64,000 nucleotides of DNA from Caprella mutica (Eukaryota; Arthropoda; Malacostraca; Amphipoda; Caprellidae), in NCBI GenBank assembly GCA_947561585.1, contig CANNZV010000520.1, forward strand, positions 124,001-188,000, read 5' to 3'. Position numbers and translations under genes: made by a program. Every line of letters starts with the position of its first letter. Within the stretch, counting starts at the first letter, position 1. The notes below the pieces were generated by a model, which was not told the DNA's origin, ran no database searches, and saw nothing but the letters and a program-made list of their open reading frames with translations. This document shows, piece by piece, positions 46,918-58,237 of this stretch.

Positions 46918-48668
46918 CGAGTGGTGAGAACTGGCAAGTTGTGAGTACTGGCAAGTGATGAGAACTGGCAAGTGGTGAGAACCGGCAAGTGGTGAGAACT
47001 GGCAAGTGGTGAGAACTGGCAAGTGATGTGAACTGGTAAGTGGTGAGAACTGGCAAGTGGTGAGAACTGGCAAGTGGTGAGAACTGGCAAGTGGTGAGAA
47101 CTGGCAAGTGGTGAGAACTGGCAAGTGGTGAGAACTGGCAAGTGATGTGAACTGGCAAGTGGTGAGAACTGGCAAGTGGTGAGAACTGGCAAGTTGTGAG
47201 AACTGGCAAGTGGTGAGAACTGGCAAGTGGTGAGAACTGGCAAGTGGTGAGAACTGGCAAGTGGTGAGAACTGGCAAGTGATGTGAACTGGCAAGTGATG
47301 TGAACTGGCAAGTGGTGAGAACTGGCAAGTGGTGAGAACTGGCAAGTGGTGAGAACTGGCAAGTGGTGAGAACTGGCAAGTGATGTGAACTGGCAAGTGG
47401 TGAGAACTGGCAAGTGATGTGAACTGGCAAGTGGTGAGAACTGGCAAGTGGTGAGAACTGGCAAGTTGTGAGTACTGGCAAGTGATGAGAACTGGCAAGT
47501 GGTGAGAACCGGCAAGTGGTGAGAACTGGCAAGTGGTGAGAACTGGCAAGTGATGTGAACTGTCAAGTGGTGAGAACTGGCAAGTGGTGAGAACTGGCAA
47601 GTGGTGAGAACTGGCAAGTGATGTGAACTGGCAAGTGGTGAGAACTGGCAAGTGATGTGAACTGGCAAGTGGTGAGAACTGGCAAGTGATGTGAACTGGC
47701 AAGTGGTGAGAACTGGCAAGTGATGTGAACTGGCAAGTGGTGAGAACTGGCAAGTGATGTGAACTGGCAAGCGGTGAGAACTGGCAAGTGATGTGAACTG
47801 GCAAGTGGTGAGAACTGGCAAGTGGTGAGAACTGGCAAGTTGTGAGAACTGGCAAGTGGTGAGAACTGGCAAGTGGTGAGAACTGGCAAGTGGTGAGAAC
47901 TGGCAAGTGATGTGAACTGGCAAGTGGTGAGTACTGGTAAGTGGTGAGAACTGGCAAGTGGTGAGAACTGGCAAGTTGTGAGTACTGGCAAGTGGTGAGT
48001 ACTGGCAAGTGATGTGAACTGGCAAGTGGTGAGAACTGGCAAGTGATGAGTACTGGTAAGTGGTGAGAACTGGCAAGTGGTGAGCACTGGCAAGTGGTGA
48101 GAACTGGCAAGTGGTGAGAACTGGCAAGTGGTGAGAACTGGCAAGTGGTGAGAACTGGCAAGTGGTGAGAACTGGCAAGTGATGTGAACTGGCAAGTGGT
48201 GAGTACTGGTAAGTGGTGAGAACCGGCAAGTGGTGAGCACTGGCAAGTGGTGAGAACTGGCAAGTGGTGAGAACTGGCAAGTGGTGAGCACTGGCAAGTG
48301 GTGAGAACTGGCAAGTGGTGAGAACTGGCAAGTGGTGAGCACTGGCAAGTGGTGAGAACTGGCAAGTTGTGAGAACTGGCAAGTGGTGAGAACTGGCAAG
48401 TTGTGAGAACTGGCAAGTGGTGAGAACTGGCAAGTGATGTGAACTGGCAAGTGGTGAGTACTGGTAAGTGGTGAGAACCGGCAAGTGGTGAGCACTGGCA
48501 AGTGGTGAGAACTGGCAAGTGGTGAGAACTGGTAAGGGGTGAGCACTGGCAAGTGGTGAGAACTGGCAAGTGGTGAGAACTGGCAAGTGGTGAGAACTGG
48601 CAAGTGGTGAGAACTGGCAAGTGGTGAGAACTGGTAAGTGGTGAGAACTGGCAAGTGATGTGAACTAG
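46918..48668 (+). repeat. 17-bp minisatellite, type a, about 103 copies
   Basis: Unit AAGTGGTGAGAACTGGC, with GATGTGAAC, GTTGTGAG, GTGAGCAC and CTGGTAAG variants arranged in repeating blocks. 17 is not a multiple of three, but the unit has no stop in any minus-strand frame, so three overlapping frames of up to 587 codons result (LPVLTTCQFSPLASSHH period). Not treated as coding. Confidence 0.95.
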
Positions 48669-49040
48669 CAAGTGGTGAGCACCTCTAAGTGGTGAGCACC
48701 TCTAAGTGGTGAGAACCTCTAAGTGGTGAGCACCTCTAAGTGATGAGCACCTCTAAAAGGAGAGCACCTCTAAGGGTGAGAACCTCTAAGTGGTGAGCAC
48801 CTGTAAGTGGTGAGCACCTCTAAGTGGTGAGAACCTCTAAGTGGTGAGCACCTGTAAGTGGTGAGCACCTCTAAGTGGTGAGAACCTCTAAGTGGTGAGC
48901 ACCTGTAAGTGGTGAGCACCTCTAAGTGGTGAGAACCTCTAAGTGGTGAGCACCTCTAAGGGTGAGAACCTCTAAGTGGTGAGCACCTCTAAGTGGTGAG
49001 CACCTCTAAGTGGAGAGCACCTCTAAGTGGAGAGCTCTAC
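48669..49040 (+). repeat. 17-bp minisatellite, type b, about 21 copies
   Basis: Unit AAGTGGTGAGCACCTCT with the same period and the same AAGTGGTGAG half as type a, but a different second half. The switch is abrupt at about 48665-48690. Confidence 0.95.
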
Positions 49041-49313
49041 CTAAGTTACATAACTTCTCTCTGCAGTTCTCTAATTCATTGGTTGGTGTAAAAGTTTCCT
49101 AATTGCTTGCATTCCTACAGTCTGAATATCAGACCTTCGTGTTATTTTGGAATGTAAAAGAAATAACTTCAAAAATGATTTGCTGCCGAATATTGTGATG
49201 CTCAAATGTAAATTCACATTTACGACTGTAATATTATATTACTATTACATGGCTGAGGGCCGCGTATCCGCAGTTAGGCAGCGCGCTAAGCAAATAGCAG
49301 CAGGTGCCCAGAG

Positions 49314-50651
49314 TAGGGGAGGTTGGTCATCAATGGGACAAAAAACACATAAATATTGATATTTCATTTACTATGGGCAAAGTATGAAAATAAAAATCCA
49401 TGTGTGATATAGATATTCCTTTATAAAATGAAACTAACTCGAATGCTATCACATATTCTGTTGACTAGAAAAAAATTAAATAGAAAACAAAAAAATTAAC
49501 CCTTTTATATAACAGCACTGGTGAACAATGGGACATACCCCGGTGAACGGTGGGACAGTTTATCAAACTTGTATATTGTTGAGGTTATGGTGAAATTTTA
49601 ATTTCGTATTATCTCTTTATGTTATCCCACACTCAGTTGGTTCATATAATATCAGTTTAATGTCCTCTAGCCTCACCGATGCCCTGTCAGGAACATTTTT
49701 AAAGTTAAGCTCATTGTACTTGTATCTTCGCCTAACCTCAATATTTCGTATTTATCTTTTTCATGCTCTTGACCAACAGAATACGTTTTGGAAATCGAAT
49801 CAAATTCTACTAGTTCATAAACCTTCATTTCCAACGTTTTCGGTAGAGATTTAAGTTCTTCAGACGAATGGATCAGTTAAATTAATAGTCTTATACTAGA
49901 CCAAGAACAATAGTTCACAGACCATCTACGGCGGACACTTTATGAAGTGATTTCGAAGGCCTTATCCTTAGTGCACCAGCAAAAAGCTCTTCTTTCTCTG
50001 GTGTATCCGTTGCAATCATGCTGCGTCTTTTTCTTTTATTAATGAAATTTGTTTTCTATGCAGTGCTTTGTGATGACCTCAGATTTCTAAAGCCCTTGAA
50101 CATGATCGAAAGTCCCGCTTCACCTGGAAGCTCTGTTTCTAAAATAAGCCCTGAAGCTATAGTTCACGTTTGTTGTATCAAAAATAGATATTTATTGATT
50201 CATATGGAGTAGTTAGACAGTTTGGTTGACAATAGGGCACTGTCCCATTGTTAACCAAATTTTCTGTCCCAATGATCACCATGACGCCATTTTGAAAACA
50301 TATGGGTATAGCGGCTCAACTACAAAAGTATAAAGGCAATCCTTTCATATGATCATATTTTACATATTACTTAATATTATTTAAAAATGCCGTAAGCATT
50401 ATATGTTAAATTAACATATTTATAATAACAATTGAAACAAAGTACGAAAAATTTAGTTTTCCCTCCTCTAAAACACGTTTTCGCTTTTACACAGGGATGA
50501 CTGCACCCCAACTGCTGAATGCAATGCGAGTGAATGCACTGAAGTATGCCTAATTTACCACTAAGATTTTGTAACAAATTACCCTCAAATGAAAAAGTTA
50601 TTCAGCATGTCCCATTGTTCTCAGTGTCCCATTGTTGACCATCCTCCCCTA
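49314..50651 (-). mobile_element. TA-flanked TIR element with GGGGAGG ends (pogo-type)
   Basis: TA-GGGGAGGTTGGTCATCAATG at the left and, inverted, TA-GGGGAGGATGGTCAACAATG at the right; AATGGGACA motifs recur subterminally (49525, 49545, 50250, 50610). On the minus strand near 50037-49975 the translation KRKRRSMIATDTPEKEEL resembles the conserved tail of pogo-family transposases (a (R/K)-rich stretch followed by TDTPEKEEL), so the interior seems to be a badly decayed transposase. It was inserted just upstream of the LINE relic. Confidence 0.65.
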
Positions 50652-50795
50652 GTTCTGCACAGTTACACCCGAGAAGAATTAGCCCCCAAAGCGGTCAGTT
50701 TAGCTACCACGCTAAGCTCTCGCTGCTCCCTGGCTGATGTGATGACTATCCCATGCATCGGCTAACCGCTGCCTCGAACCTGCTCCTATTTTCAA

Positions 50796-51991
50796 TTGAG
50801 GAGGAAGTCGTTGGGGCCCTTGCAGTCTGCTACTGGTCTCCTGATTTCTGATAATCTTGGTATTGCCCAGGAGTTTAATCAGTATTTTTCTAGTGTATTC
50901 ACTGTCGAGGATGACAGGATACCACCCCCTGTCATCATGTATGTAGGAAATGATAGGTTGGAGGAAGTTATCATCACCAAGGAGGAAGTGTACGAGAAGC
51001 TGATCCATTTAAACCCCCACAAGAGTCCCGGTCTCGACGAATTTTTACCCAAGGTGGTGAGATCCGTTGCGATTGCGTTGCCCCCCCCCCCCCCTCACGT
51101 AAGAGAAGTGTTCGAGGCTTCGTTGGAGACTAGTGAAGTACCGCTTGATTGGAGATCAGTGAATGTGTGTCACATTCACAAGAAGGGTCCGGAGGATCAG
51201 GCTATCAATTTCAGGCCCGTGAGCCTGACTTCTGTTCCAGGTTAGGTGTTGGAGACCCTGATTAAAAGAGAGGGTTGTAGGTCACTTGGAGCGGAATGAT
51301 TTACTGACGAGTTCTCTCAACATGGATTTAGTTCAAATAGGTGCTCGTGATTACTACTCACTACTTGGTTTGCCAGTCTCTCAAACGCTGCAGGAGCTAG
51401 ATCTCGTAGTACGTACTTATGACCACCGAGTTCAAGTTTGGTGCTCAATGTGTCGTCGCAGAGAGGAAGGCTCAGAAGATCCTAAGTTATATCAAGAGGG
51501 TTTTTTATCCACCGAAATAGGCAGACGGTGATGACCCTGTATAAGACGCTGGTATGGCCCCATTAGAGTATGCTGTTCAGTTCTGGTCTCCGTCATATAG
51601 GTGAGACGTGGAACGTTTGGAAAGGATTCAGGCCCAAGCGACCAAGTTAATACCTGAGATCCGGAACAAAGGTTATGAGAGGCGGCTAATAGACCTAGAC
51701 CTCCTAACCCTGGAACAGCGTAGACTTCGAGGCCAAATAATCGAGACTTATAAGAGCATTAAGAGTCATAGAACCCTTGACCCCACAAGCATCTTCTCGT
51801 TAAACTTGAACCCAACGAGGTGTCGTGGTTGCAAGTTAGATATACCAAGATTCCGGACGAACAGGTTCCGAGACCAGATTTCAGTGAAAATGTGCAGTGT
51901 ATGGAATGCCCTCCCAGGTAAGTTGGTTGATGCACCCTCTGTTGAGTCCTTCAAGAGGAACCTGGATAAGATAATCCATAGGTTAGTGTAA
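50796..51991 (+). pseudogene. Non-LTR retrotransposon (CR1/Jockey-like) reverse transcriptase, frameshifted
   Basis: Three frames give successive pieces of one LINE protein. The first (50796-51245) has NQYFSSVFT, then HKSPGLDEFLPKVV, HIHKKGPEDQAINFRPVSLT and an immediate stop. The middle (51286-51600) keeps only traces such as HLERNDLL and, at about 51553-51600, TLVWPH and VQFWSPSY-like text. The last (51608-51991) is the well-kept C-terminal tail: LERIQAQATKLIPEIR, RLIDLDLLTLEQRRLRGQ and WNALPGKLVDAPSVESFKRN. The catalytic YADD region falls in the damaged part. 5' endonuclease sequence is absent. About 350 bases downstream (to ~52340) are probably the element's 3' untranslated region. Confidence 0.88.
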
Positions 51992-52401
51992 TTCTTTCTA
52001 CTAGAGAGAAACCCTGGAGCCTTCCCGTGGCGTGAGAGGTTAAGGTCTGACGTCCGAGCATGGATGCTGTATGGCAGCCTTAACTTATCCGGGTTAATTC
52101 CTGAACCCAGTGATGGATTCATTTTCTCTCAGCACTTGTTGGTTGAGATTGTTTTCCTAGGATCAGGTGGGGTGGGTGTGATCAACGATGAGTCTAAAAC
52201 CCTGACTCATCTGGTGGTGAAGCCTGTGTGCCAAGTGGGATGAGGTGCATGGGATGAGGTTAGATTGGGAGAGGGTCAGAAGTGTGCACTTGGATCACCC
52301 TCGGATGAGCGTATGGCGCCTTTTGTGTGATCCCTTTTCCTTGTGACTCCTTGTGAGAAGTAATGTCTCTATCTACAAGTAATTTCTCTAATGATCTGGC
52401 T

Positions 52402-53542
52402 GGCACTAGGACTTTTCCCCGCTGGATCATTCCCCGCCGGACTTTTCCCCGCCAGAACTATTCCTCGCCGGACTTTTCCCTGCCTGGACTATTCCCCGCC
52501 GGACTTTTTCTTGCCAAATAAATTAATAGTATTTTGGGCTATTAAATTTTAATTCTGATAAAAACAAACCATATATCAATAGAAGACACATTTTATTAAC
52601 AGACTTGCATAATAATACAGTCATATTTTTAGCTTTGATTTCCGTATGTGTCCATATTGGTCGTATTCATTTCAAGACTGTACCTTCGTATATTTGCATA
52701 TAATAAAAATATGCTACAAAGTTTAAAACTTATGGCAATTCTAAGGGATTGCCAAATGTCGCAATTTAGTCTATGCACCTACGATTAATTTAGTTTATTC
52801 CAGCTCTAGAGTTATACAAATCACGAATATATTATTTTCTTTGCCATCTATCATAACAAATGATGATCTATTTACTTCTCATTCAAATATATACTTTTTC
52901 ACCAAACTAATAAATTTAATTGTAATTTATTAATTTGACAATTAATATATTACAGAATTTATAACCCTACTATATATTTTTATATTACACTTAATATTGG
53001 CCTATTTTTATTTTTTATTTTTTCTATTATTCATATTTAATATATATTCCTTAAAGAACTTACAATGGATTAACCATTATTATAAATATTTATAAGTTAT
53101 AGTGTAGAAATTCTTAAATCAAGACTTTTCAAGTAGTCAGATTTTAGGAAGATTTTGATATAAAGTCGTACATTTTCTCTATAACTAATTATCAAAAGAG
53201 TAATTACATAACGTACGTGTTCGGTTCAAAGAGTTGGTAAGTGACAAGTTTCTATGCAACAATATTGAAAAAAAGTTGGTTAGTTGCGACGGCAGACTTT
53301 GATTTACAATTTCACAACAATAGATTTATTGGTCAAAACGCGTTTTTTTTAAACTAATTAAAAAATCTAAATGATAAATTGTCTTCCAGATTTTAAAATT
53401 GTAAAGAAAATTAGGCAGGGAAAAGACCGGCGGAGAATAGTCCGGCGGGGAAAAATTCAGGTGGGAAAAAATCCAGGCGGGGAAAAGTCCGGCAGGGAAA
53501 AGTCCGGCGGGAAAAATTCCGGTGGGGAATAGTCCGTTTCCC
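52402..53542. mobile_element. Foldback-type element D (units CCGCCGGACTTTTCCCC), 9-bp target duplication
   Basis: The left arm starts GGCACTAGGACTTTTCCCCG and is a tandem array of ~17-bp CCGGACTTTTCCCCGC units to about 52515. The right arm (53415-53542) is the inverse array (GGCGGGGAAAAGTCC) ending CCGTTTCCC. GATCTGGCT lies outside both ends (52393-52401 and 53543-53551), a perfect 9-bp target duplication. The AT-rich middle (52520-53410) has no gene. Duplication length and long inverted ends fit Mutator-like elements; this is inference. Confidence 0.88.
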
Positions 53543-53551
53543 GATCTGGCT

Positions 53552-54289
53552 TTTGCGATCAAGAGAGGGAATGTCTTCAGCATCCTTTCAGTCGCGTAAA
53601 AAGGGTTCAGAGGATCGGGTCTGCCCCTTCAGGGAACTCATCCCCTCACTCGTAGTTCCTGAAGGAACTTCTTTTCTGCAAAAATGATTTTATTTGTATT
53701 TAATGAAAAAATATTGCATTTTGAAAAAAAATTGACATGTTCTTTTTTTTTGCATTTGGGACTGTCTATATTGACCCTATTGTTCTATTTCCTCTACTAT
53801 AATTTATATGTATTGGATATTGTGACGGTGTATGTTACATATACATAGTCATCAAGAATGATGGTATCAAAAGAGATAAATAACATTTTCAAAGTATATC
53901 TGCAATGTAAAGCAATTTAAGGTTCGCTAAGCTATTAAATATTTAGAAAGAAATATAAATGTGCAAGCCTACTGTTTTCATTCTCTATTTATCTTCACAA
54001 GTTTCATTGGATCTGAGAGGAAGACAACACCGGATTCTTGAAGGAAATTAAGAGCAGACTGAACAACAGCGATAGTTCCTGCAAATTCTCATTGGAGAGC
54101 AATAAGCCACAGTATAGAATTGACAAGAGTACATCTTCGACTCCCAAAGAAAGGTGCATCGCAATGAGCTATTTTTGCATGTTGGTGTAGATTCTAAAAT
54201 ACAATATATCGTGTTTTTTATCTTCTACTACTACGTCATATGTAAATCTGTATTTCAGGGGGACAGGCGATAACATCCCTCGATCTCAC
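53552..54289. other. No gene seen
   Basis: Spacer without recognised features. Confidence 0.5.
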
Positions 54290-54792
54290 ATATCATTCAT
54301 GAATGTACTTTCACAGGGATGCTCACACTCATGAATGTACTTTCACAGGGATGCTCACACTCATGAATGTACTTTCACAGGGATGCTCACATTCATGAAT
54401 ATACTTTCACAGGGATGCTCACATTCATGAATGTACTTTCACAGGGATGCTCACATTCATGAATGTACTTTCACAGGGATGCTCACATTCATGAATGTAC
54501 TTTCACAGGGATGCTCACATTCATGAATGTACTTTCACAGGGATGCTCACATTCATGAATGTACTTTCACAGGGATGCTCACATTCAAGAATGTACTTTC
54601 ACAGGGATGCTCACATTCATGAATGTACCTTCACAGGGATGCTCACATTCATGAATGTACTTTCACAGGGATGCTCACATTCATGAATGTACTTTCACAG
54701 GGATGCTCACCCTCATGACTGTACTTTCACAGGGATGCTCACATTCATGAATGTACTTTCACAGGGATGCTCACATTCATGAATGTACCTTC
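54290..54792 (+). repeat. 32-bp minisatellite, about 16 copies
   Basis: Unit TCATGAATGTACTTTCACAG followed by GGATGCTCACAT. Very uniform; CACACTCATG variants are at the left edge and a CACCCTCATGACTG variant is near 54710. Confidence 0.95.
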
Positions 54793-55089
54793 ACTCCAAT
54801 AAAATGACAAAACACATTTAGAAAAAAAAAATTGCAAAAGAGAGGTTGGAGACAACACTCAGAATTTATTTTTCTCTATTATATATTGTCTTCTTACTGT
54901 GTTTATTTCCATATCAGTTGTCATATTTCTGATGTAGAATTTCGAATTGTCTTCTAATTGTTGTCGGTGCGATACTTTTTTGTTTCATATCTCTAGTCCA
55001 TACATGGATGTTGTTTGATTAAAGGGATCCATTTTTGACTGTTTTGATCAGTTGATTTTAGCACTCTCTGCATCCCTCCTGCAGCAGTG
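54793..55089. other. No gene seen
   Basis: Short spacer between two arrays. Confidence 0.5.
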
Positions 55090-55733
55090 GATGCACGCAC
55101 GTTAATCTAGGATGTGAATGACGATCTGCACGCACGATAAGCTAGAATGTGAGTGACGATCTGCTCGCATGATTAGCTAGAATGTGAGTGACAATCTGCT
55201 CGCATGATTAGCTAGAATGTGAGTGACAATCTGCACGCATGATTAGCTAGAATGTGAGTGACGATCTGCACGCATTATAAGCTAGAATGTGAGTGACGAT
55301 CTGCTCGCATGATTGGCTAGAATGTGAGTGACGATCTGCTCGCATGATTAGCTAGAATGTGAGTGACAATCTGCTCGCATGATTAGCTAGAATGTGAGTG
55401 ACGATCTGCTCGCATGATTAGCTAGAATGTGAGTGACGATCTGCTCGCACGATAAGCTAGAATGTGAGTGACGATCTGCTCGCATGATTAGCTAGAATGT
55501 GAGTGACGATCTGCACGCATTATAAGCTAGAATGTGAGTGACGATCTGCTCGCATGATTGGCTAGAATGTGAGTGACGATCTGCTCGCATGATTAGCTAG
55601 AATGTGAGTGACAATCTGCTCGCATGATTAGCTAGAATGTGAGTGACGATCTGCTCGCATGATTAGCTAGAATGTGAGTGACGATCTGCTCGCATGATTA
55701 GCTAGAATGTGAGTGACGATCTGCTCGCATGAT
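55090..55733 (+). repeat. 35-bp minisatellite, about 18 copies
   Basis: Unit GATTAGCTAGAATGTGAGTG continuing ACGATCTGCTCGCAT. A block with GCACGCATTATAAGC, GATTGGC and GACAATC variants occurs twice (about 55260-55380 and 55500-55620), an offset of seven units, so a block duplication happened within the array. Confidence 0.95.
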
Positions 55734-56472
55734 TTAATTGGACTAGCTCCGATAGCAATTGCATGGTTTTTTCTCAGGTTTTCATTTCAAAACTCGATAC
55801 ATTGATTACGATGAGACCAACGTGCGTTACGACGCAACTTCCGATTTTTTCGTATTCTTTCTTATTGTCCGTTCACTTCGTTCGTGGCTTCGTTCTGGTT
55901 TATCAGAAATTGAACCAATCTCCTCAATTTTTAACAATTTTCCTAAGTAACAGTAGAACGATCCATTATCAACTTCTTAACAATTGCTGAATTAGTCTCA
56001 CCTCAAACTATTATTGATGAAAATGTGATTGATCTAAAGTAGAATATTAGAGGAACAGTTACCCCTATTCCCAGGGAGTGACTTGGGAAAATCTGCTTTT
56101 GGAATTGTCTTACAGACATGTATCAGTTCTCACCTTCATCTCCATATATGAAGAAATGAAGGGATGGAATTTTCCTTGAAAGGTGATTTACACTCTCATA
56201 ATTAGAATTTCATAAATAAAGGGGCTGTCCCTTGCTTCAGTTCAGCACTAATAGTGACAGCACTCAAGCACGTAAACATTGCACTTCAAAATGTTCAGAA
56301 AGCTGTATATTTATATGCTGAAAATGGAGGTGGTTCTTGAATGTAACTCGCAAACATTCATAAGTGAAAATGTAATTAGAATTTTTAGATGATTTACAAA
56401 ATAATATAAGACTTTCCAAGAAAAAACATCCATGTGAAATTACATATGATACAGATGTTGGAATCAAATATA
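55734..56472. other. No gene seen
   Basis: Short open frames of 63-75 codons at 55759-55990 overlap in two frames and have no recognisable domain. Confidence 0.5.
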
Positions 56473-56947
56473 CACAGAAAAAAGTTTACTCATATCTAAT
56501 GGGTCATCAATTTATGCTTTGAATCAATTTTTAAAGTGAGTTGGTTGGACTATATTTATGTTTTCACGTGTGTTAAAACAACTATGACATGGTGTGTCAT
56601 CAAACATTAGTTATTTCAATTCATTTTATAGATTGAATCAACTTACTATGAGAGTTAAAAGTTACTTTTTTGAGAACTTTAACGTATGTTAAAACAACTT
56701 TGTAGTAACTCACAAAGACTGTTAATACAATGTATCTGGTGTATAAATTAACTTACTATGAGGGTTGGTGCAACTTTTTTAAGTTTAGGAGTGAGTCAAA
56801 ACGACTGTTTTGTTTTAACCCACGTCAATTCAACTACTTTTAAGTAGTACCTGCAACTCACCACGTAGGTAGGCGCAAAAATAACCCATTCATATGAGTC
56901 AAAACAAATCAAATTTGATTTGATTCAACTAATCCTTTCTCTGTGTG
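56473..56947 (+). mobile_element. Family E short form (475 bp), TA-flanked
   Basis: CACAGAAAAAAGTTTACTCA at the left and CCTTTCTCTGTGTG at the right, with TA on both sides (56471-56472 and 56948-56949). It keeps the left ~120-bp repeats and the right end (CACGTCAATTCAACTACTTT, ACCTGCAACTCACCACGTAG) but lacks element B, the exon-like core and the 22-bp array, so it is either an internal deletion form or the ancestral short form. Confidence 0.8.
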
Positions 56948-56949
56948 TA

Positions 56950-57968
56950 GGTATATTGGAAAGATTTCATGAACAACCTATGGATGAAATTTAATTTTTA
57001 TTAATTTTAAATTTTCAATATTCTTCTTGCTATTTTTTTGCTATTAAAATCCCAAGACTCACTTATTGAAATATCAAATAATAAATGGATATTGCTTAGT
57101 TATTATTTTCAAATATTCTATATTGTAATATTCTGGTGTAAGAATAATCGTTTTCCTTTTCACTATTCATGTTATACACATTGGCCCCCTATTACTCACC
57201 GTATATCACCAGCACCATGTAAAAGTGTCACCATGTACGTCAAAGACAAATCACTCTTTTATTCATGCCAGTCTCATCCTTCTATAAATTCTATCCCATA
57301 CTCTCCAACATATCTCCTTTGCTCTCAAAAAGCAAACAATGATATGTTGTTTCGTTCAAATACTCAGTAGGTGTACATCTAAAAATTAAATTAAAACGAT
57401 TCAGTGATAATAGAAATATGACACACATAAATTACAGCACAATAATTTATACTAGGAAAACATTGTAATCGGCAGTATTTAATGTAATTACATTCGACAG
57501 AACTAACAAAGAGGAGGTACTTATTTTTTAAGTCGAATAATAGAGTCTATTGCCTGCCTAAGGCATTCAAGTTAATAAAAACAAAAGATACACACAAGTT
57601 GTATGAGTTTATTTCGTCTCACTGCCTCAGGTCCCTTGCTTTTTAAAGAATGCGTCAGAATCTTTGAAATATCAACTATGTGTGCCCTAGAAGCCTTCTG
57701 ATGGCTTATCAGGGCCTTCAAAACTTGGCTATGTTTCCTTATTTCAACTATTTAACTATTGTAAACCCCCACTATTCTTGTATTCTCGAATAAATTGTTT
57801 CATTAGATATTTTCCAATTATCTATGGATGAATTACAACACAAGTTGAACCTGTTGCCTTGGTTTGTATCAGCAGAAATCTTTAATTATTTGAAAACAAT
57901 CTGATTTAGATAGTTAGACGCATCTGCTTTGAAATATTCAGTGGTTTCGGAAAATTGAATTCATTTTA
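56950..57968. other. No gene recognised
   Basis: A plus-strand frame of 110 codons (57038-57370) has no recognised domain; treated as unsupported. Confidence 0.45.
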
Positions 57969-58084
57969 AACTAGAACCGGTACTCGTAGTGCACATACCT
58001 TCGCCTCCACTTCAATCGTTTTTTAGCTTTTCGTGACCTTGACCGAATCAAGTGGTTACTGGACATAATGAATGACCAGTAGTT
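57969..58084 (+). mobile_element. 5' fragment of the modular dispersed repeat
   Basis: AACTAGAACCGGTACTCGTA, GCACATACCTTCGCCTCCAC and CGTGACCTTGACCGAATC match the start of the repeat at 45067 and 59095. It breaks off after about 115 bases. Confidence 0.65.
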
Positions 58085-58107
58085 ACGACAGTCAGACTTA
58101 ACTTTGG

Positions 58108-58232
58108 AATTGATATCCCTGTCAACAAGGATTATCCAAGGAAAGAAAATAAATCCCTGGAATATTGAGGGAATATCCCAGGGAAGAAAGATTAATTCCT
58201 GGGATATTCCCCTAATATCCCAGAAATAAATC
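58108..58232. mobile_element. Small palindromic MITE (CAAGGATTTATTCCTGGGATATT type), copy 1
   Basis: AACAAGGATTATCCAAGGAA and CCCTGGAATATTGAGGGAAT on one side, with the inverse GATATTCCCCTAATATCCCA and ATAAATCCTTG on the other. A cleaner copy is at 60068-60172. Confidence 0.7.
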
Positions 58233-58237
58233 CTTGC

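Noticed and set aside
45647..48671. Minus-strand open frames of 366-587 codons (VSCLLYM, LPVLTTCQFSPLASSHH and similar)
   Set aside because: They lie wholly inside 21-bp and 17-bp arrays, several frames are open at once over the same bases, and there is no start context, splice signal or non-repeat coding part.
32548..49040. A CRISPR array, suggested by regular short repeats
   Set aside because: The units are contiguous or nearly so, with no unique spacers; the surrounding DNA is animal and there are no cas genes.
49245..49315. A GC-richer stretch (GGCTGAGGGCCGCGTATCCG) considered as a tRNA or SINE head
   Set aside because: Does not form a cloverleaf with A and B boxes in the right places as far as I can see; may simply be the older 5' part of the adjacent LINE relic.
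54495..54686. A 63-codon His/Cys-containing repeat frame suggesting a metal-binding repeat protein
   Set aside because: A 32-bp unit gives a 32-residue period across all three frames; this is one open window in a tandem array, with no independent support.
57038..57370. A 110-codon plus-strand frame as a possible gene
   Set aside because: No recognisable domain, signal peptide or splice context, and its composition matches the surrounding AT-rich DNA.
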